This document shows, in pieces, positions 25,682-34,897 of a stretch of 64,000 nucleotides of DNA. Origin of the DNA: Cyanobacteriota bacterium (GTDB taxonomy: Bacteria > Cyanobacteriota > Cyanobacteriia > PCC-6307 > Cyanobiaceae). Position 1 is the stretch's first letter. Each line of letters starts with the position of its first letter. Location: assembly GCA_026389265.1 (NCBI GenBank), contig JAPLIE010000043.1, forward strand, positions 1-64,000, written 5' to 3'. Both the position numbers and the translations under genes were made by a program. The notes below the pieces were generated by a model. It ran no database searches and was not told the origin of the DNA. It saw nothing but the letters and a program-made list of their open reading frames with translations.

Positions 25682-28387
25682 TTAATTGAGACGGGCGGCC
25701 TCCAGCTGACGCTGGCGCTGATCGAGCAGGGCCTGGCTTAGGCCGGGGTGGGCCTCCAGGTCTGGATCGGCGGCCACCAACTCCTGGGCCACTGCACGGG
25801 CCTGCTCGAGCAGGTCCCCATCGTCGGTGAGGCTGGCCAAGGCCAGATCCGGCAGGCCTGACTGGCGGGTTCCCAGCACCTGGCCCGGCCCCCGAAGCCG
25901 TAAATCCATCTCGGCGATCTCAAAGCCATCGCTGCTTCGCACCAACACCTCAAGCCGCTGACGGGCATCGGCATTGTTGCCTCCATGCAGCAGCAAACAG
26001 TGGGAAGCCGCCGCGCCCCGGCCCACCCGGCCCCGCAGCTGGTGCAGCTGGGCCAGGCCAAACCGCTCGGCATGCTCGATCACCATCACGCTCGCCTCCG
26101 GCACATCCACCCCCACCTCCACCACCGTGGTACTCACCAACACATGGCATTCACCGCGGGCAAAGGCCCCGATCGCCGCCTGCTTCGCCTCGCTGGACAG
26201 ACGGCCATGCAGCAGGCCCACCCGCAGATCGACAAACACCTCCTCGGCTAGATGGCGATGCACCTCCACCGCCGAGCGCAAATCGAGCTTCTCGCTCTCC
26301 TCCACCAGGGGGAGCACCACGTAGGCCCGCTGGCCCAGGGCTACCTGTTCGCGCACCAGCTCCCAGGCCTCCTGCCGCTCGCCGGAGCGGAGCAAGCGGG
26401 TGCGGATCGGCGTACGGCCGGGAGGGAGCTCATCGATCTGACTCACATCCAGATCGCCGTGGATCGAGAGGGCCAGGGTGCGGGGGATGGGTGTGGCGGT
26501 CATGGTGAGCAAGTGGGGCTGTAACCCCTTGGCCATCAGACGGTTGCGCTGCCGTACGCCAAAGCGGTGCTGCTCATCCACCACCACCAGCCCCAGCCGG
26601 GCGAACTGCACCGGATCCTCCAGGAGGGCATGGGTGCCCACCAGGATCTGCAGTTGGCCGTTGATCAGGTCTTGCAGCAGTTCCCGCCTCCTTCGGGCCG
26701 GGGTGGAGCCGGTGAGCAGGGCACAGCTCACGTGCAGCTGAGGCAGCCAATGGGCGAGCTTGGCGAGATGCTGCTCGGCCAGCACCTCGGTGGGGGCCAT
26801 CAGGGCGCCCTGGCAGCCGGCCTCGATCGCACAGAGCAGGGCAGCGACGGCCACCACGGTCTTGCCGCTGCCCACATCCCCCTGGAGCAGCCGTGCCATC
26901 GGCTGGGGACGGGCCAGGTCATGGCGGATCTCGGCCAGCACACGATCCTGGGCGCCGGTGAGGGGAAACGGCAGGATCGTGCGCAGCTGGCCCACCAGGT
27001 CGGCACCCCCGGGAGGTGGATCCAGGGCAAGGGCGGGGCGTTGACGGAGCTTCTGGCGGCGCTGGGCCAGACCCAGCTGCAGCAGCAGGAACTCATCAAA
27101 GACCAGGCGCCGCCGGCTGGCCTGAAGATCCGCCTGGTCAGTGGGCTGGTGGATGCCCCGCAGGGCCCGCTGACGGGGCACTAAAGCCAGCCGCTGGCGG
27201 AGGGCATCCGGCAGGGGATCGCTCCACCGCTCGAGGTGGGGCAGCACAGCCTGAATGGCCCTGCGCAGGGTGTCGGCGCGCAGGCCCTCCGTGAGGCCAT
27301 AGACCGGCACCAGTCGGCCGATCAGGGGAGAACGGACCGGTGACCCGGAGCTCTCCAGCACCTCAAGCAGGGGATCGGAAAAGGAAGGTCCGTAGGGACT
27401 CTCCTTCACGAGCCCGCTCACCGCCACCGTGGTTCCAGGAGGAAACTGACGCTGCTGGGCCTTCAGCCAGCCCGGGCTGCTGAAGCGACGGCCGGCGAAA
27501 AAGCGGCTGACCCGCAGACGACCCGTGCTGTCCTGCAGATGGAGCTCGAGAATCGAAAGATTGGGGTTGCGGGGACTGCTGAAGGCATGGCAACGCCGCA
27601 CCGTGGCCACCACCGTGGCGGTCCGACCGGGAACCAGGGCCACGATGCGCACCAAGTTGGCGTAATCCAGGTAGTCGCGGGGGTAATGGGCGATCAGATC
27701 CCCCAGCACCAACAGCCCGAGGCCGGCCAGCTGGGTGGCGGTCCGAGGACCGATGCCGGGCACCTCCGCCAGGGGTGTGCTGGCCAGGAGGGAGCGGCTG
27801 GCCCGGTCGGCCGGGCCAGATGATCCCGATGGGGTGGCACTGGCATAGGGACTTGACGGCGGCAGGCTGGAGCCGCTTCCCAGCGCTGGCGGAGTGCTAC
27901 CGCTTTCGGGGCCGTCGGGGCTGTTCAGCAGTCGCAGGCGGGGTGGAGCCTGCGGCAGCGCCGGTCGACTTTGGACCCGGACCTGATGGAGCCCCTGGCG
28001 CAGCTGGCGGAGCAAATGCTGACGGCGGGCCAGATCCTCCAGCCGGTATCGGCTGAAGGCAGCGGCAAGAGGCGCGAGGGAACGCATCGCATCCGGGGTG
28101 AGATCCGATGGAGGTGCCTCAAGATTGCGGGCCACGAAACTGGAGAAGGTTTCGTGGCGGCCCATCAGATCCCCGAAGCCCCGCTCGGCCTCGAGCCGGC
28201 AGGCCTGCTGCAGGGAGGCGAACCACGATTCCAGGGAACCAGGGGTGGAGACAGAGGAGGAAACCTCGCCGCAATCAGGCCTTAGCGACACCTCCGGTGG
28301 TGCGAGCGGTGCGGGCGAGGCCCCCCGCAGGGGATTCAGGAGGGGTGGTCCGGACCCGGGCGCATCGAGCGGATGTCCTGCAGCCAC
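25682..28387 (-). CDS. recG: ATP-dependent DNA helicase RecG
   Basis: RecG drives branch migration and fork reversal at stalled replication forks. The protein is long (up to 901 residues), because a ~200-residue N-terminal extension typical of cyanobacterial RecG precedes the wedge domain. Seen here are VPGIGPRTATQLAGLGL (helix-hairpin-helix-like), the wedge region DYLDYANLVRI, Walker A GDVGSGKT, the DEAH-box variant VVDEQHRFG, TMTATPIPRTLAL and the RecG C-terminal QLRGRVGRGA. The longest start is GTG at 28387, overlapping the upstream gene by 52 nt. GTG at 28291 is the alternative and avoids the overlap. Confidence 0.94.
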   Translation of the reverse strand: MAAGHPLDAPGSGPPLLNPLRGASPAPLAPPEVSLRPDCGEVSSSVSTPGSLESWFASLQQACRLEAERGFGDLMGRHETFSSFVARNLEAPPSDLTPDAMRSLAPLAAAFSRYRLEDLARRQHLLRQLRQGLHQVRVQSRPALPQAPPRLRLLNSPDGPESGSTPPALGSGSSLPPSSPYASATPSGSSGPADRASRSLLASTPLAEVPGIGPRTATQLAGLGLLVLGDLIAHYPRDYLDYANLVRIVALVPGRTATVVATVRRCHAFSSPRNPNLSILELHLQDSTGRLRVSRFFAGRRFSSPGWLKAQQRQFPPGTTVAVSGLVKESPYGPSFSDPLLEVLESSGSPVRSPLIGRLVPVYGLTEGLRADTLRRAIQAVLPHLERWSDPLPDALRQRLALVPRQRALRGIHQPTDQADLQASRRRLVFDEFLLLQLGLAQRRQKLRQRPALALDPPPGGADLVGQLRTILPFPLTGAQDRVLAEIRHDLARPQPMARLLQGDVGSGKTVVAVAALLCAIEAGCQGALMAPTEVLAEQHLAKLAHWLPQLHVSCALLTGSTPARRRRELLQDLINGQLQILVGTHALLEDPVQFARLGLVVVDEQHRFGVRQRNRLMAKGLQPHLLTMTATPIPRTLALSIHGDLDVSQIDELPPGRTPIRTRLLRSGERQEAWELVREQVALGQRAYVVLPLVEESEKLDLRSAVEVHRHLAEEVFVDLRVGLLHGRLSSEAKQAAIGAFARGECHVLVSTTVVEVGVDVPEASVMVIEHAERFGLAQLHQLRGRVGRGAAASHCLLLHGGNNADARQRLEVLVRSSDGFEIAEMDLRLRGPGQVLGTRQSGLPDLALASLTDDGDLLEQARAVAQELVAADPDLEAHPGLSQALLDQRQRQLEAARLN

Positions 28388-29802
28388 AGTGCTTCGGCCT
28401 CGTGCGCCTGGATCCGCCGTTCAAGTCGGCGGTACTGCTGGGCCATTCTGCGTCCCTCCTGGCGGAGCTGCTGCAGCCGGCTCCTTACCGTGCGCAACCG
28501 TGGTTGCTCCAGTTCGAGATCGGCGCGGCGCAGCAGGATGGACTGGGCCCTGAGAATCCGGCCGGAGCGGCTGCTGGGAAGGGGCAGGGGCAGCTGCAGA
28601 AGATTGGGATGGCTGGACTGAACCTCGATCTGCCCCCTGATAACCCCCTCCAGCAGGTTGAGAGGTAGCAGGATCCGGATCAACCCGCACTGCAGCAGTT
28701 CCGTGTTGAGGGCATGGGAAAGATCCCGCAGCTGGCGAGCCAGGGCCAGTTCCACGCCCTCCAGCCAGGCCAGCAGCGCCACTGGATCGCGGGGCAGCAG
28801 TCCACCCCCTTCCGGCGGGCGGTAGAGAGCACCGGGGTCCTCCTCCCTGAAGCGGTCCGGCAAGAAACGCTGTAGGGCATCGACCTCCAGCGCCAGGGCA
28901 CGGAAGCGGAACGGGAAAGCCGCATCCTCCGGACGTTCACCGAACGACCCCGATTCCTCCCCTTCTGCTGAGGCCTGATCGCTGACGTCATCGCCACCCG
29001 CATCATCCTGGTCGGTGAACTCCGCCATGCCTTGCCCGTAGGGGTGCTCCAGCCCTCGGAGGCCCCTGTCCATCCCGGCCGCGGCAGCGAGGGCGGAGAA
29101 CAGGCTGAACAGATCCGAGGCGGTGTCATCCTCATCCGGGTCGGCCCGTTCGGGGTGGAGGGCATCGGAATCCTCCGGATCCAGGCCTGATGATTCCGGT
29201 GCAGAGAATTCCGGTGCCGTGAATTCAGCGGCTGACGATTTTGCGGCTGAATCATTAGCACCCAATCCAGGGGCTTCACCCCAGCCGAGCCAGCCACCCT
29301 CAATCGGGAGATCCAGCCCGAGATGGACCGATCCATCGTGAGGGAGGCGGATTGGCGAGCCACCCTGCGGAGCATGGGGAGAACCGAGATCCGAGCGAGG
29401 CTCCGCTGCAGGACCGTGCGTCACGGTGGCCTGATGGCGGTCACCGTCAGCATCTGGATCTCGATCAAAGCGATCGGCCCGCAGGGCTTGCGCACGCGCG
29501 ATCCGGCCAGCTAGGCAAGCCAGCTGTTCCACCGTGAGAAGGGTGGTGCAGTGCGTCACCAAAGCCGAGACGTTGGCGTGGAGGCGGCGACGCTGTGCTT
29601 CTGAAAGGGTGGTGTAGCGATCGGGTTGCACCTGGGTTGCCAGGTGAAAAATCGCCTGATCCACACTCTTGGGCAGGATCTGGCGCAACACCTGCAGGTA
29701 GAGCGCCAGCTGCCGATAAAGCTCCGGATTGGTGCTCGCCAGCTGATGTCGAATCCGCAGCAGATCGGCTTGCGTGGCAAATGGCCCAGAGACGTGGGTC
29801 AT
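28336..29802 (-). CDS. conserved hypothetical protein with acidic linker, 488 aa
   Basis: I do not recognise this family. The protein starts at ATG 29802 (MTHVSGPFATQADLL). Residues 1-110 are a helical domain (LLRIRHQLASTNPELYRQL, LRQILPKSVDQAIFHLATQ). About 120-300 is a long disordered stretch rich in Asp, Glu, Ser and Ala, with EFTAPEFSAPESS-like repeats. About 310-488 is helical again with a likely coiled coil (RSRLQQLRQEGRRMAQQYRRLERR). It has no signal or membrane segment. It sits 23 nt after tsf and overlaps the longest recG frame. The layout suggests two binding domains joined by a flexible tether. Confidence 0.75.
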   Translation of the reverse strand: MTHVSGPFATQADLLRIRHQLASTNPELYRQLALYLQVLRQILPKSVDQAIFHLATQVQPDRYTTLSEAQRRRLHANVSALVTHCTTLLTVEQLACLAGRIARAQALRADRFDRDPDADGDRHQATVTHGPAAEPRSDLGSPHAPQGGSPIRLPHDGSVHLGLDLPIEGGWLGWGEAPGLGANDSAAKSSAAEFTAPEFSAPESSGLDPEDSDALHPERADPDEDDTASDLFSLFSALAAAAGMDRGLRGLEHPYGQGMAEFTDQDDAGGDDVSDQASAEGEESGSFGERPEDAAFPFRFRALALEVDALQRFLPDRFREEDPGALYRPPEGGGLLPRDPVALLAWLEGVELALARQLRDLSHALNTELLQCGLIRILLPLNLLEGVIRGQIEVQSSHPNLLQLPLPLPSSRSGRILRAQSILLRRADLELEQPRLRTVRSRLQQLRQEGRRMAQQYRRLERRIQAHEAEALWLQDIRSMRPGPDHPS

Positions 29803-29825
29803 GGCAGCGGAGCCATGGGAAAGGA

Positions 29826-30482
29826 TCAAGCCTTGCCCATGGCCGCCACTTCAGCAGCGAAATCGCTCTTCTCCACATCGATGCCTTCTCCGAGAGTGAA
29901 GCGGCTGAAGCGGCGAACTTGGATGTTCTCGCCGGTCTTGCCGGCGGCCTGCTTGACCATCTCTCCCACCGTGATGGTGTTGTCACGGATATAGGACTGC
30001 TCAAGCAGGGCGAGTTCTTTGAGGCGCTTGCCAATGCGCCCTTCCACGATCTTCACCTTCATCTCTTCCTTCTTGCCGGCCAGATCATCGCGGCCCATCT
30101 CAATCGCCTTTTCCCGTTCCGCAACCTCCTGGGGGATCTCCTCGGTGCTCACATAATCCACACTGGGGCAGGCGGCGATCTGCATCGCCACGTTGCGAAC
30201 CAGCTCCTGGAACAGCTCACCGCGGGCCACAAAGTCGGTTTCGCAGTTCACCTCCACCAGCACGCCCACGCGAGCACCGGTGTGGATGTAGCTTCCGATC
30301 GCCCCCTCCGCAGCGGTGCGACCCGCCTTCTTCTCCGCGGTGGCAATGCCCTTCTGGCGCAGCCATTCAGCGGCCTTGGTCATGTCGCCGCCGGATTCGG
30401 CCAGGGCCTTCTTGCAATCCATCATGCCGGCGCCGGTCTTGTCGCGCAGGTCCTTGACGAGCTTGGCGGTGATCTCAGCCAT
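29826..30482 (-). CDS. tsf: translation elongation factor Ts
   Basis: EF-Ts exchanges GDP for GTP on EF-Tu. The 218-residue length is that of short cyanobacterial and plastid EF-Ts. The N-terminal UBA-like domain is [22 protein letters not shown]. The signature [14 protein letters not shown] that contacts EF-Tu lies near residue 80, and the core ends with [14 protein letters not shown]. The start is ATG at 30482 (MAEITAKLV), with GGGAGGGGAGG-like purines upstream. It follows rpsB by 273 nt on the same strand. That spacer contains GGGCTGAAGCCC-type inverted repeats but no gene. Confidence 0.97.
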   Translation of the reverse strand: MAEITAKLVKDLRDKTGAGMMDCKKALAESGGDMTKAAEWLRQKGIATAEKKAGRTAAEGAIGSYIHTGARVGVLVEVNCETDFVARGELFQELVRNVAMQIAACPSVDYVSTEEIPQEVAEREKAIEMGRDDLAGKKEEMKVKIVEGRIGKRLKELALLEQSYIRDNTITVGEMVKQAAGKTGENIQVRRFSRFTLGEGIDVEKSDFAAEVAAMGKA

Positions 30483-30755
30483 GGGAGGGGAGGGATGGAA
30501 AACGGGTAAGGGGATCAATCTGCAGGGACGAGGGCATGGAACCCTGGCCTGAAAGCTCCGCAACGACATCCGGGCCGACCCGGAGCGCTAATTGCGGGCC
30601 TGTTGCTGCTCTAGCTGACAGCCTGGAGGATCGTCTGTCGCCTACATCGCCGCTGATGGTGCTCCAACTGCGGGCGGCACACCAGGGCCAAGACCGTCAA
30701 CAGCCTGGCCATGGTGTTTGCTGGGCGGAGCCCGGGGGCTTCAGCCCAGGGGCGT

Positions 30756-31469
30756 TCAGCCCTCGTCGTCGCCGCCACGGTCTTGGGCGCCATGGCGTCC
30801 TTCATTGATCGCATCGGCCAGGCGACCCAGCACCAACTGCACCGAACGCACGGCGTCGTCGTTGCAGGGGATGGGCACATCGCAAAGGTCGGGATCGCAA
30901 TTGGTGTCCAACATCGACACCAGCGGAATATCGAGCTTGCGAGCCTCGAGCACGGCGTTGGTCTCGCGACGCTGATCCACCAGGATCACCACATCGGGGA
31001 GACGGCGCATATTCTTTAGGCCGCCGAGATATTTCTGCAGCCGATCCAGTTCACGACGCAGCACCGCCGCTTCCTTTTTGGGTCGCATGGCGATGGCACC
31101 GGAGGACTCCATGCGCTCCAGATCCTTGAGGCGATCGATGCGGGCCCGCATGGTGGTCCAGTTGGTGAGCATGCCGCCCAGCCAGCGCTGGTTCACGTAG
31201 GAGGCACCACAACGGGTCGCCTCCAGGGCAATCACCTCGGAGGCCTGTTTTTTGGTGCCAACAAACAGAAAGCGCTTGCCGCTGCGGGAGGCACTGCGGG
31301 TCCATTTGTAGGCGTTGTTCATGCAGACAGCGGTCTGCACGAGATCGATGATGTGAACACCGTTGCGCGCGCAATAGATGTAGCGCGACATCTTCGGGTT
31401 CCAGCGCCGGGTCTGGTGCCCGAAGTGGGCGCCAGCTTCCATCATCTCGGCGAGCGTGACGACAGCCAT
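30756..31469 (-). CDS. rpsB: 30S ribosomal protein S2
   Basis: S2 of the small ribosomal subunit has 237 residues. It is recognised by [32 protein letters not shown], the [13 protein letters not shown] segment, [12 protein letters not shown] and [13 protein letters not shown]. The C-terminus ends in an acidic/basic tail (DRGGDDEG). The start is ATG at 31469 (MAVVTLAEM). An in-frame extension to 31661 is leader, not protein. A long 5' leader (over 100 nt) precedes it. In many bacteria rpsB-tsf is autoregulated by S2 through its leader, but that is not shown here. Confidence 0.97.
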   Translation of the reverse strand: MAVVTLAEMMEAGAHFGHQTRRWNPKMSRYIYCARNGVHIIDLVQTAVCMNNAYKWTRSASRSGKRFLFVGTKKQASEVIALEATRCGASYVNQRWLGGMLTNWTTMRARIDRLKDLERMESSGAIAMRPKKEAAVLRRELDRLQKYLGGLKNMRRLPDVVILVDQRRETNAVLEARKLDIPLVSMLDTNCDPDLCDVPIPCNDDAVRSVQLVLGRLADAINEGRHGAQDRGGDDEG

Positions 31470-31520
31470 GGGATTCGATTGGGTTTCGGGTTGGCCACCA
31501 CCTGCCAGGAAAGCTGGTCG

Positions 31521-31526
31521 ATTATG
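31521..31526 (-). promoter_or_regulatory. possible -10 element of rpsB-tsf
   Basis: The minus strand carries CATAAT here, about 52 nt upstream of the rpsB start. No good -35 is visible at the usual spacing. It is the only AT-rich hexamer in the leader close to the consensus. Confidence 0.3.
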
Positions 31527-31633
31527 CGGGGTCGAGCATCGCGGGATGCGCTGGGACCGTTGCAACCGAAGCCAGATCACCCGAAACGTGCAGGTGTGCG
31601 GTGTGACAGGACTCAAGTAACTTATCAAATGGC

Positions 31634-31672
31634 CCGCTGGCGGCACGCGAGGAGGACCCACGCCGCCAGCGG
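31634..31672 (-). terminator. strong hairpin downstream of the glycosyltransferase gene
   Basis: A perfect 11-bp inverted repeat, CCGCTGGCGGC (31634-31644) and GCCGCCAGCGG (31662-31672), has a 17-nt loop and begins 3 nt past the stop codon at 31676. On the minus strand it is followed by only CATTTG rather than a T run. It probably terminates or stabilises the glycosyltransferase transcript ahead of rpsB. Confidence 0.55.
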
Positions 31673-31675
31673 AGA

Positions 31676-32605
31676 TCAGAGTCCCTGTTGCGGAGCTTCG
31701 CTGTAAAGGGCCTCAACACCGATCCGGTTGAGGGGAAGGCGCAGCAGTTCCATCGCCAGGCCAGGGTGGCCCCGACGGATCAACCAGCCCAGCAGGGGCC
31801 GCAGGCTGCGTTCATTGAGGAGGCCCCCCAGGGTGAGCAGTTGCCACAGGATCCGATGCAGCCAGGTGTACTGGATAATGAACCGCACCCGGCGAGTGGG
31901 ATGTTTGCGGTAAAAGACGAGTCCCATCTTGGCCCGCTCCCGCTCCACCTGGATCAGCCGCGGGATCTGCTCCAGGCTGAGGGCCGGATGCCAGTGGTAG
32001 CCCACGGCGCGGGGGCAGCGCACCAGATCCACCCCAAGACGCCGAAGGCGCTCCCCGAGCTCGAGATCCTCCCAGCCATAGAGGCGGAAGGAGGTGTCGA
32101 ACAGACCGGCACGCTCCAGAACCTGCCGATCAATCGCCACATTGCCGGTGGCGAAGTAGGCGAAGGAGACATCATTGAGTTTGTGAGGCTCGCTGGTGGG
32201 ATTCTCGAAATTGGCGGTGTTGACCACGGCGCCGTAGGTGAAGCAGAGCTTGTCCCCCCTCTGACTCCAGCGTTGCTCAAGGGCGCGCGCGTGGTGCTGC
32301 AGGAAATCCGCCAGCACCACGAGGTCGCTGTCGATGAACACGATCACATCGCCGGCGGCGTGCTCAACCCCCCGGTTGCGCCCCGCCGCTGGGCCGCCAT
32401 GGTCCTGGCAGATGAGGCGCACATGGGGCAGGGAGGTGGCATGCTCCTGAAGCCAGGCCACGGTGTCGTCGGTGGAGCCGTCATCGACGAGCACCACCTC
32501 GAAGCGCTCGATCGGCGGCGCAATCTTCTGGCGCTCCAGGGCCATTAGGCACTGGCGCAGGATCGGCAGCCGGTTGTAGGTGGGGATGACGACGCTCAGG
32601 AACAT
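31676..32605 (-). CDS. family 2 glycosyltransferase
   Basis: This 309-residue GT-A fold enzyme transfers a sugar from a nucleotide donor to an unknown acceptor. Motifs are [34 protein letters not shown], the metal-binding [10 protein letters not shown] (DxD-type) and [15 protein letters not shown] (ED catalytic motif of GT2). The C-terminal ~80 residues are hydrophobic and basic ([16 protein letters not shown]) and may associate with the membrane. The start is ATG at 32605. An in-frame extension to 32707 is unlikely. It lies between the 51-aa basic protein and rpsB. A role in cell-surface polysaccharide synthesis is a guess from the family. Confidence 0.88.
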   Translation of the reverse strand: MFLSVVIPTYNRLPILRQCLMALERQKIAPPIERFEVVLVDDGSTDDTVAWLQEHATSLPHVRLICQDHGGPAAGRNRGVEHAAGDVIVFIDSDLVVLADFLQHHARALEQRWSQRGDKLCFTYGAVVNTANFENPTSEPHKLNDVSFAYFATGNVAIDRQVLERAGLFDTSFRLYGWEDLELGERLRRLGVDLVRCPRAVGYHWHPALSLEQIPRLIQVERERAKMGLVFYRKHPTRRVRFIIQYTWLHRILWQLLTLGGLLNERSLRPLLGWLIRRGHPGLAMELLRLPLNRIGVEALYSEAPQQGL

Positions 32606-32721
32606 GGCAGCTGGAGGGAAGGCAACAGGCAGCGATGGTTGGGTCCGACGCTCGGCCAGCAAAAAAGGGGATCCCTGGGGACCCCCCGCTGGGGCTTGCC
32701 GGCCCAAGGCGCTGCGCCAGA

Positions 32722-32877
32722 TCAGTCGGCGGCCCCGCCGTTGTTCGCGGTGCCGGTCACTCCGTTGCCGGCGCCTTCGCCACGACCGTCATTGCGCAGC
32801 TTGCGCTTCTTGAACTTGCGGGCGTAGGCGCGGTTGCGCTCCTGCTTTTCCTTCTTTAAGTTCCTGCGCTTGGCCAT
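32722..32877 (-). CDS. small basic protein, 51 aa
   Basis: This 51-residue protein starts MAKRRNLKKEKQERN and continues RAYARKFKKRKLRND, with 17 Lys or Arg residues in the first 30. The C-terminus is Gly/Asn-rich (GEGAGNGVTGTANNGG). The layout, a highly basic helix with a short flexible tail, is that of a ribosome- or nucleic-acid-associated protein. From memory a similar protein recurs in picocyanobacteria as an unnamed hypothetical. It starts at ATG 32877, 33 nt after devA on the same strand. Its position upstream of rpsB-tsf is consistent with a translation role but does not prove it. Confidence 0.75.
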   Translation of the reverse strand: MAKRRNLKKEKQERNRAYARKFKKRKLRNDGRGEGAGNGVTGTANNGGAAD

Positions 32878-32909
32878 GCGGACAGCTTTTCCTGGGGGTT
32901 TGGATGGGA

Positions 32910-33740
32910 TTACCCTACCGAACCGCTGAGCGTTCGGCTGCTGATGCTGGCCTCGGATAGCCGCCCATCCTCCATCTCCACCAAACGATCGGCCACATCG
33001 AGAATGCGGGGGTCGTGGGTCACCATCAGCACGCTGCACCCCTGATCCCGGGCTAGACGCCGCAGCAGCTCCACCACCTCGCGACCAGTGCGGCTATCCA
33101 GGGCCGCGGTGGGTTCATCGGCCAACAGCAACCGCGGCTGGGCCGCCAAGGCCCGGGCGATCGCCACCCGCTGTTTTTGTCCACCGGAGAGGTCGTGAGG
33201 GAGCTTGGGCAGATGATCGCCGAGTCCCACGGCTCGCAACCACTGCCGGGATAGGTCTCGCCGGGCCCGGTAACCCAGGCCAGGAAGCAAATCGGCCCCC
33301 ATCTGCACGTTCTGCTCGGCACTCAGGCAGCGCAGCAGGTTGTGACCCTGGAAGATCATGCCAATCTGACGGCGCACCAACTGGCGCTCCGTCCGGGCGG
33401 CACCATGAAGCTCCTGGCCGAAGAGCTGCACCGAACCCGCCATCACCTGCCGCAGGGCGCCCACCAGAGTGAGCAGGGTGGTCTTGCCACAGCCCGAAGG
33501 GCCCGTGAGCAGCACCACCTCACCGGGGCGGATTGTGAGGCTCACCCGATCGAGCACCTGACGCCGGTTGGCACCGCTGCCGAACCAGTGTTCGAGGTCT
33601 TGCACGACCAGGCTTGGCGGGGCCGAGCCGTTGCGTTGCCGGCTGACGATGCCATTGCTGGAATGGGATCCGGAAGCGGGGGGTTGGGGAGCGCTGCTCA
33701 CGGGAATCGGGGCCTCAGAAGATCTCAGCGGGATCGGCAT
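32910..33740 (-). CDS. devA: DevA-family ABC exporter ATP-binding protein
   Basis: The 276-residue ATPase of a DevBCA-type (MacB-like) exporter has a ~45-residue Pro/Ser-rich leader. The ABC domain follows: Walker A GPSGCGKTTLLTL, Q-loop MIFQGHNLLRCLSAEQNV, signature LSGGQKQRVAIARAL, Walker B LLLADEPTAALDS and switch H VTHDPRIL. The start is ATG at 33740, overlapping devC by 26 nt. GTG at 33701 is an alternative that would remove the overlap. In heterocyst-forming relatives DevBCA exports glycolipids with a TolC partner. In unicellular cyanobacteria the substrate is unknown. Confidence 0.9.
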   Translation of the reverse strand: MPIPLRSSEAPIPVSSAPQPPASGSHSSNGIVSRQRNGSAPPSLVVQDLEHWFGSGANRRQVLDRVSLTIRPGEVVLLTGPSGCGKTTLLTLVGALRQVMAGSVQLFGQELHGAARTERQLVRRQIGMIFQGHNLLRCLSAEQNVQMGADLLPGLGYRARRDLSRQWLRAVGLGDHLPKLPHDLSGGQKQRVAIARALAAQPRLLLADEPTAALDSRTGREVVELLRRLARDQGCSVLMVTHDPRILDVADRLVEMEDGRLSEASISSRTLSGSVG

Positions 33741-34890
33741 CCCCGAGCTTGCGCATGGCCATCAGGGCCGAGCCCAGGCACATGGTGAGGATCATGCCGA
33801 ACACCAGCAGCGAACGAGCACCATCCATGGCCACCGGCAACTTGGTGCCATTGCGAATCACGGTGTACAGGCCTTGTCCCGCCAGCCAGGCGGGCAGATA
33901 ACCCAAAAGGGCCAGTAGGAGCCCCTCTCGGGCCACGACTCCCAGAAGCTGGGGGAGGGGATAGCCCATGGCCATCAGGGTGGCGTACTCGGGCAGATGG
34001 TCACTCACATCGGAATGGAGGATCTGATACACAATCACCGAACCCACCACGAATCCCATGCCGGCACCAAGGGTGAAAATGAAGCCGATGGCGGTGCTGC
34101 TGCGCCAGTAGTTCTTCTCGAATTCCACGAAACCTTGCTTGGAGTAGATCGCCACGTCCTCCGGCAGATGGGATTTCAGACGGGCAGCGACCGTGGCGGG
34201 ATCGGCCCCTGGCATGAGACGGATCAGGCCCAGCTCGATGCTGCCGGGGGGCAGGCCGGGCATCAGCTGCAGGAAGGTTTCACTGCTGGTCAGCAGGTTG
34301 CCGTCGGCACCGAAGGATGGGCCCAGCTCCACCAGACCCGCCACCCGCACACGCTTGCCGGCCACTTCGGTTTCGATCGTGCGGCCTTGCTTGTACCAAG
34401 TCGCAATCGGGCCGAACTCCGGCCGGGAGAGGGAATCAAAGAGAACCCGGCCCCGTTGGCTGAGCACCCGGGTGCGCTCGACCAAACCCGGATCGGTGAA
34501 CAGGGGATCTCCGGGCTCAAAGCCCACCGCCAGAATCGAACGGGTGCTGCGGGTCTGGGGATTGCGCCAGAGCAGGAAGTTCCAGTGCACGGGTGTGGTG
34601 CCCGCCACATCCGGATCGGCCATCACCTGCACCAGCCGCCGCCTGGGAAAACTAGCCATGGCGATCGAGCTCATCGTGCGCGGGCTCACCAGCACGAGAT
34701 CGGCGGCGAAACGCTTGTGCAGGGTCACGCTGGCGTCGAAGAGGCCATCGCGGAACCCGAGCTGCAGAAACATCAGGATTCCTGCGAAGGAGATCCCCGC
34801 CAGGGCCACCAGCAGCCTGCCGGGCTGGCGGGTAAGCAGCAGCCAGGCCAGGGGGATGCGGCGATCCGGCCAGAGATGATCCAGGAACAT
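33715..34890 (-). CDS. devC: DevC-family ABC exporter permease
   Basis: This FtsX/MacB-like permease has 391 residues. One helix lies near the N-terminus (LLVALAGISFAGILMFLQLG) and three at the C-terminus (GFIFTLGAGMGFVVGSVIVY, VAREGLLLALLGYLPAW, LLVFGMILTMCLGSALMA). A large periplasmic domain lies between (KRFAADLVLVSPRTMSS through FEKNYWRSSTAIG). RDGLFDASVTLHKRF and SDVSDHLPEYATLMAMGY are DevC hallmarks. The start is ATG at 34890, 7 nt after the devB stop, with an adjacent GTG as alternative. It would pair with devA and the membrane-fusion protein devB. Confidence 0.92.
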   Translation of the reverse strand: MFLDHLWPDRRIPLAWLLLTRQPGRLLVALAGISFAGILMFLQLGFRDGLFDASVTLHKRFAADLVLVSPRTMSSIAMASFPRRRLVQVMADPDVAGTTPVHWNFLLWRNPQTRSTRSILAVGFEPGDPLFTDPGLVERTRVLSQRGRVLFDSLSRPEFGPIATWYKQGRTIETEVAGKRVRVAGLVELGPSFGADGNLLTSSETFLQLMPGLPPGSIELGLIRLMPGADPATVAARLKSHLPEDVAIYSKQGFVEFEKNYWRSSTAIGFIFTLGAGMGFVVGSVIVYQILHSDVSDHLPEYATLMAMGYPLPQLLGVVAREGLLLALLGYLPAWLAGQGLYTVIRNGTKLPVAMDGARSLLVFGMILTMCLGSALMAMRKLGDADPAEIF

Positions 34891-34897
34891 CACGGCT

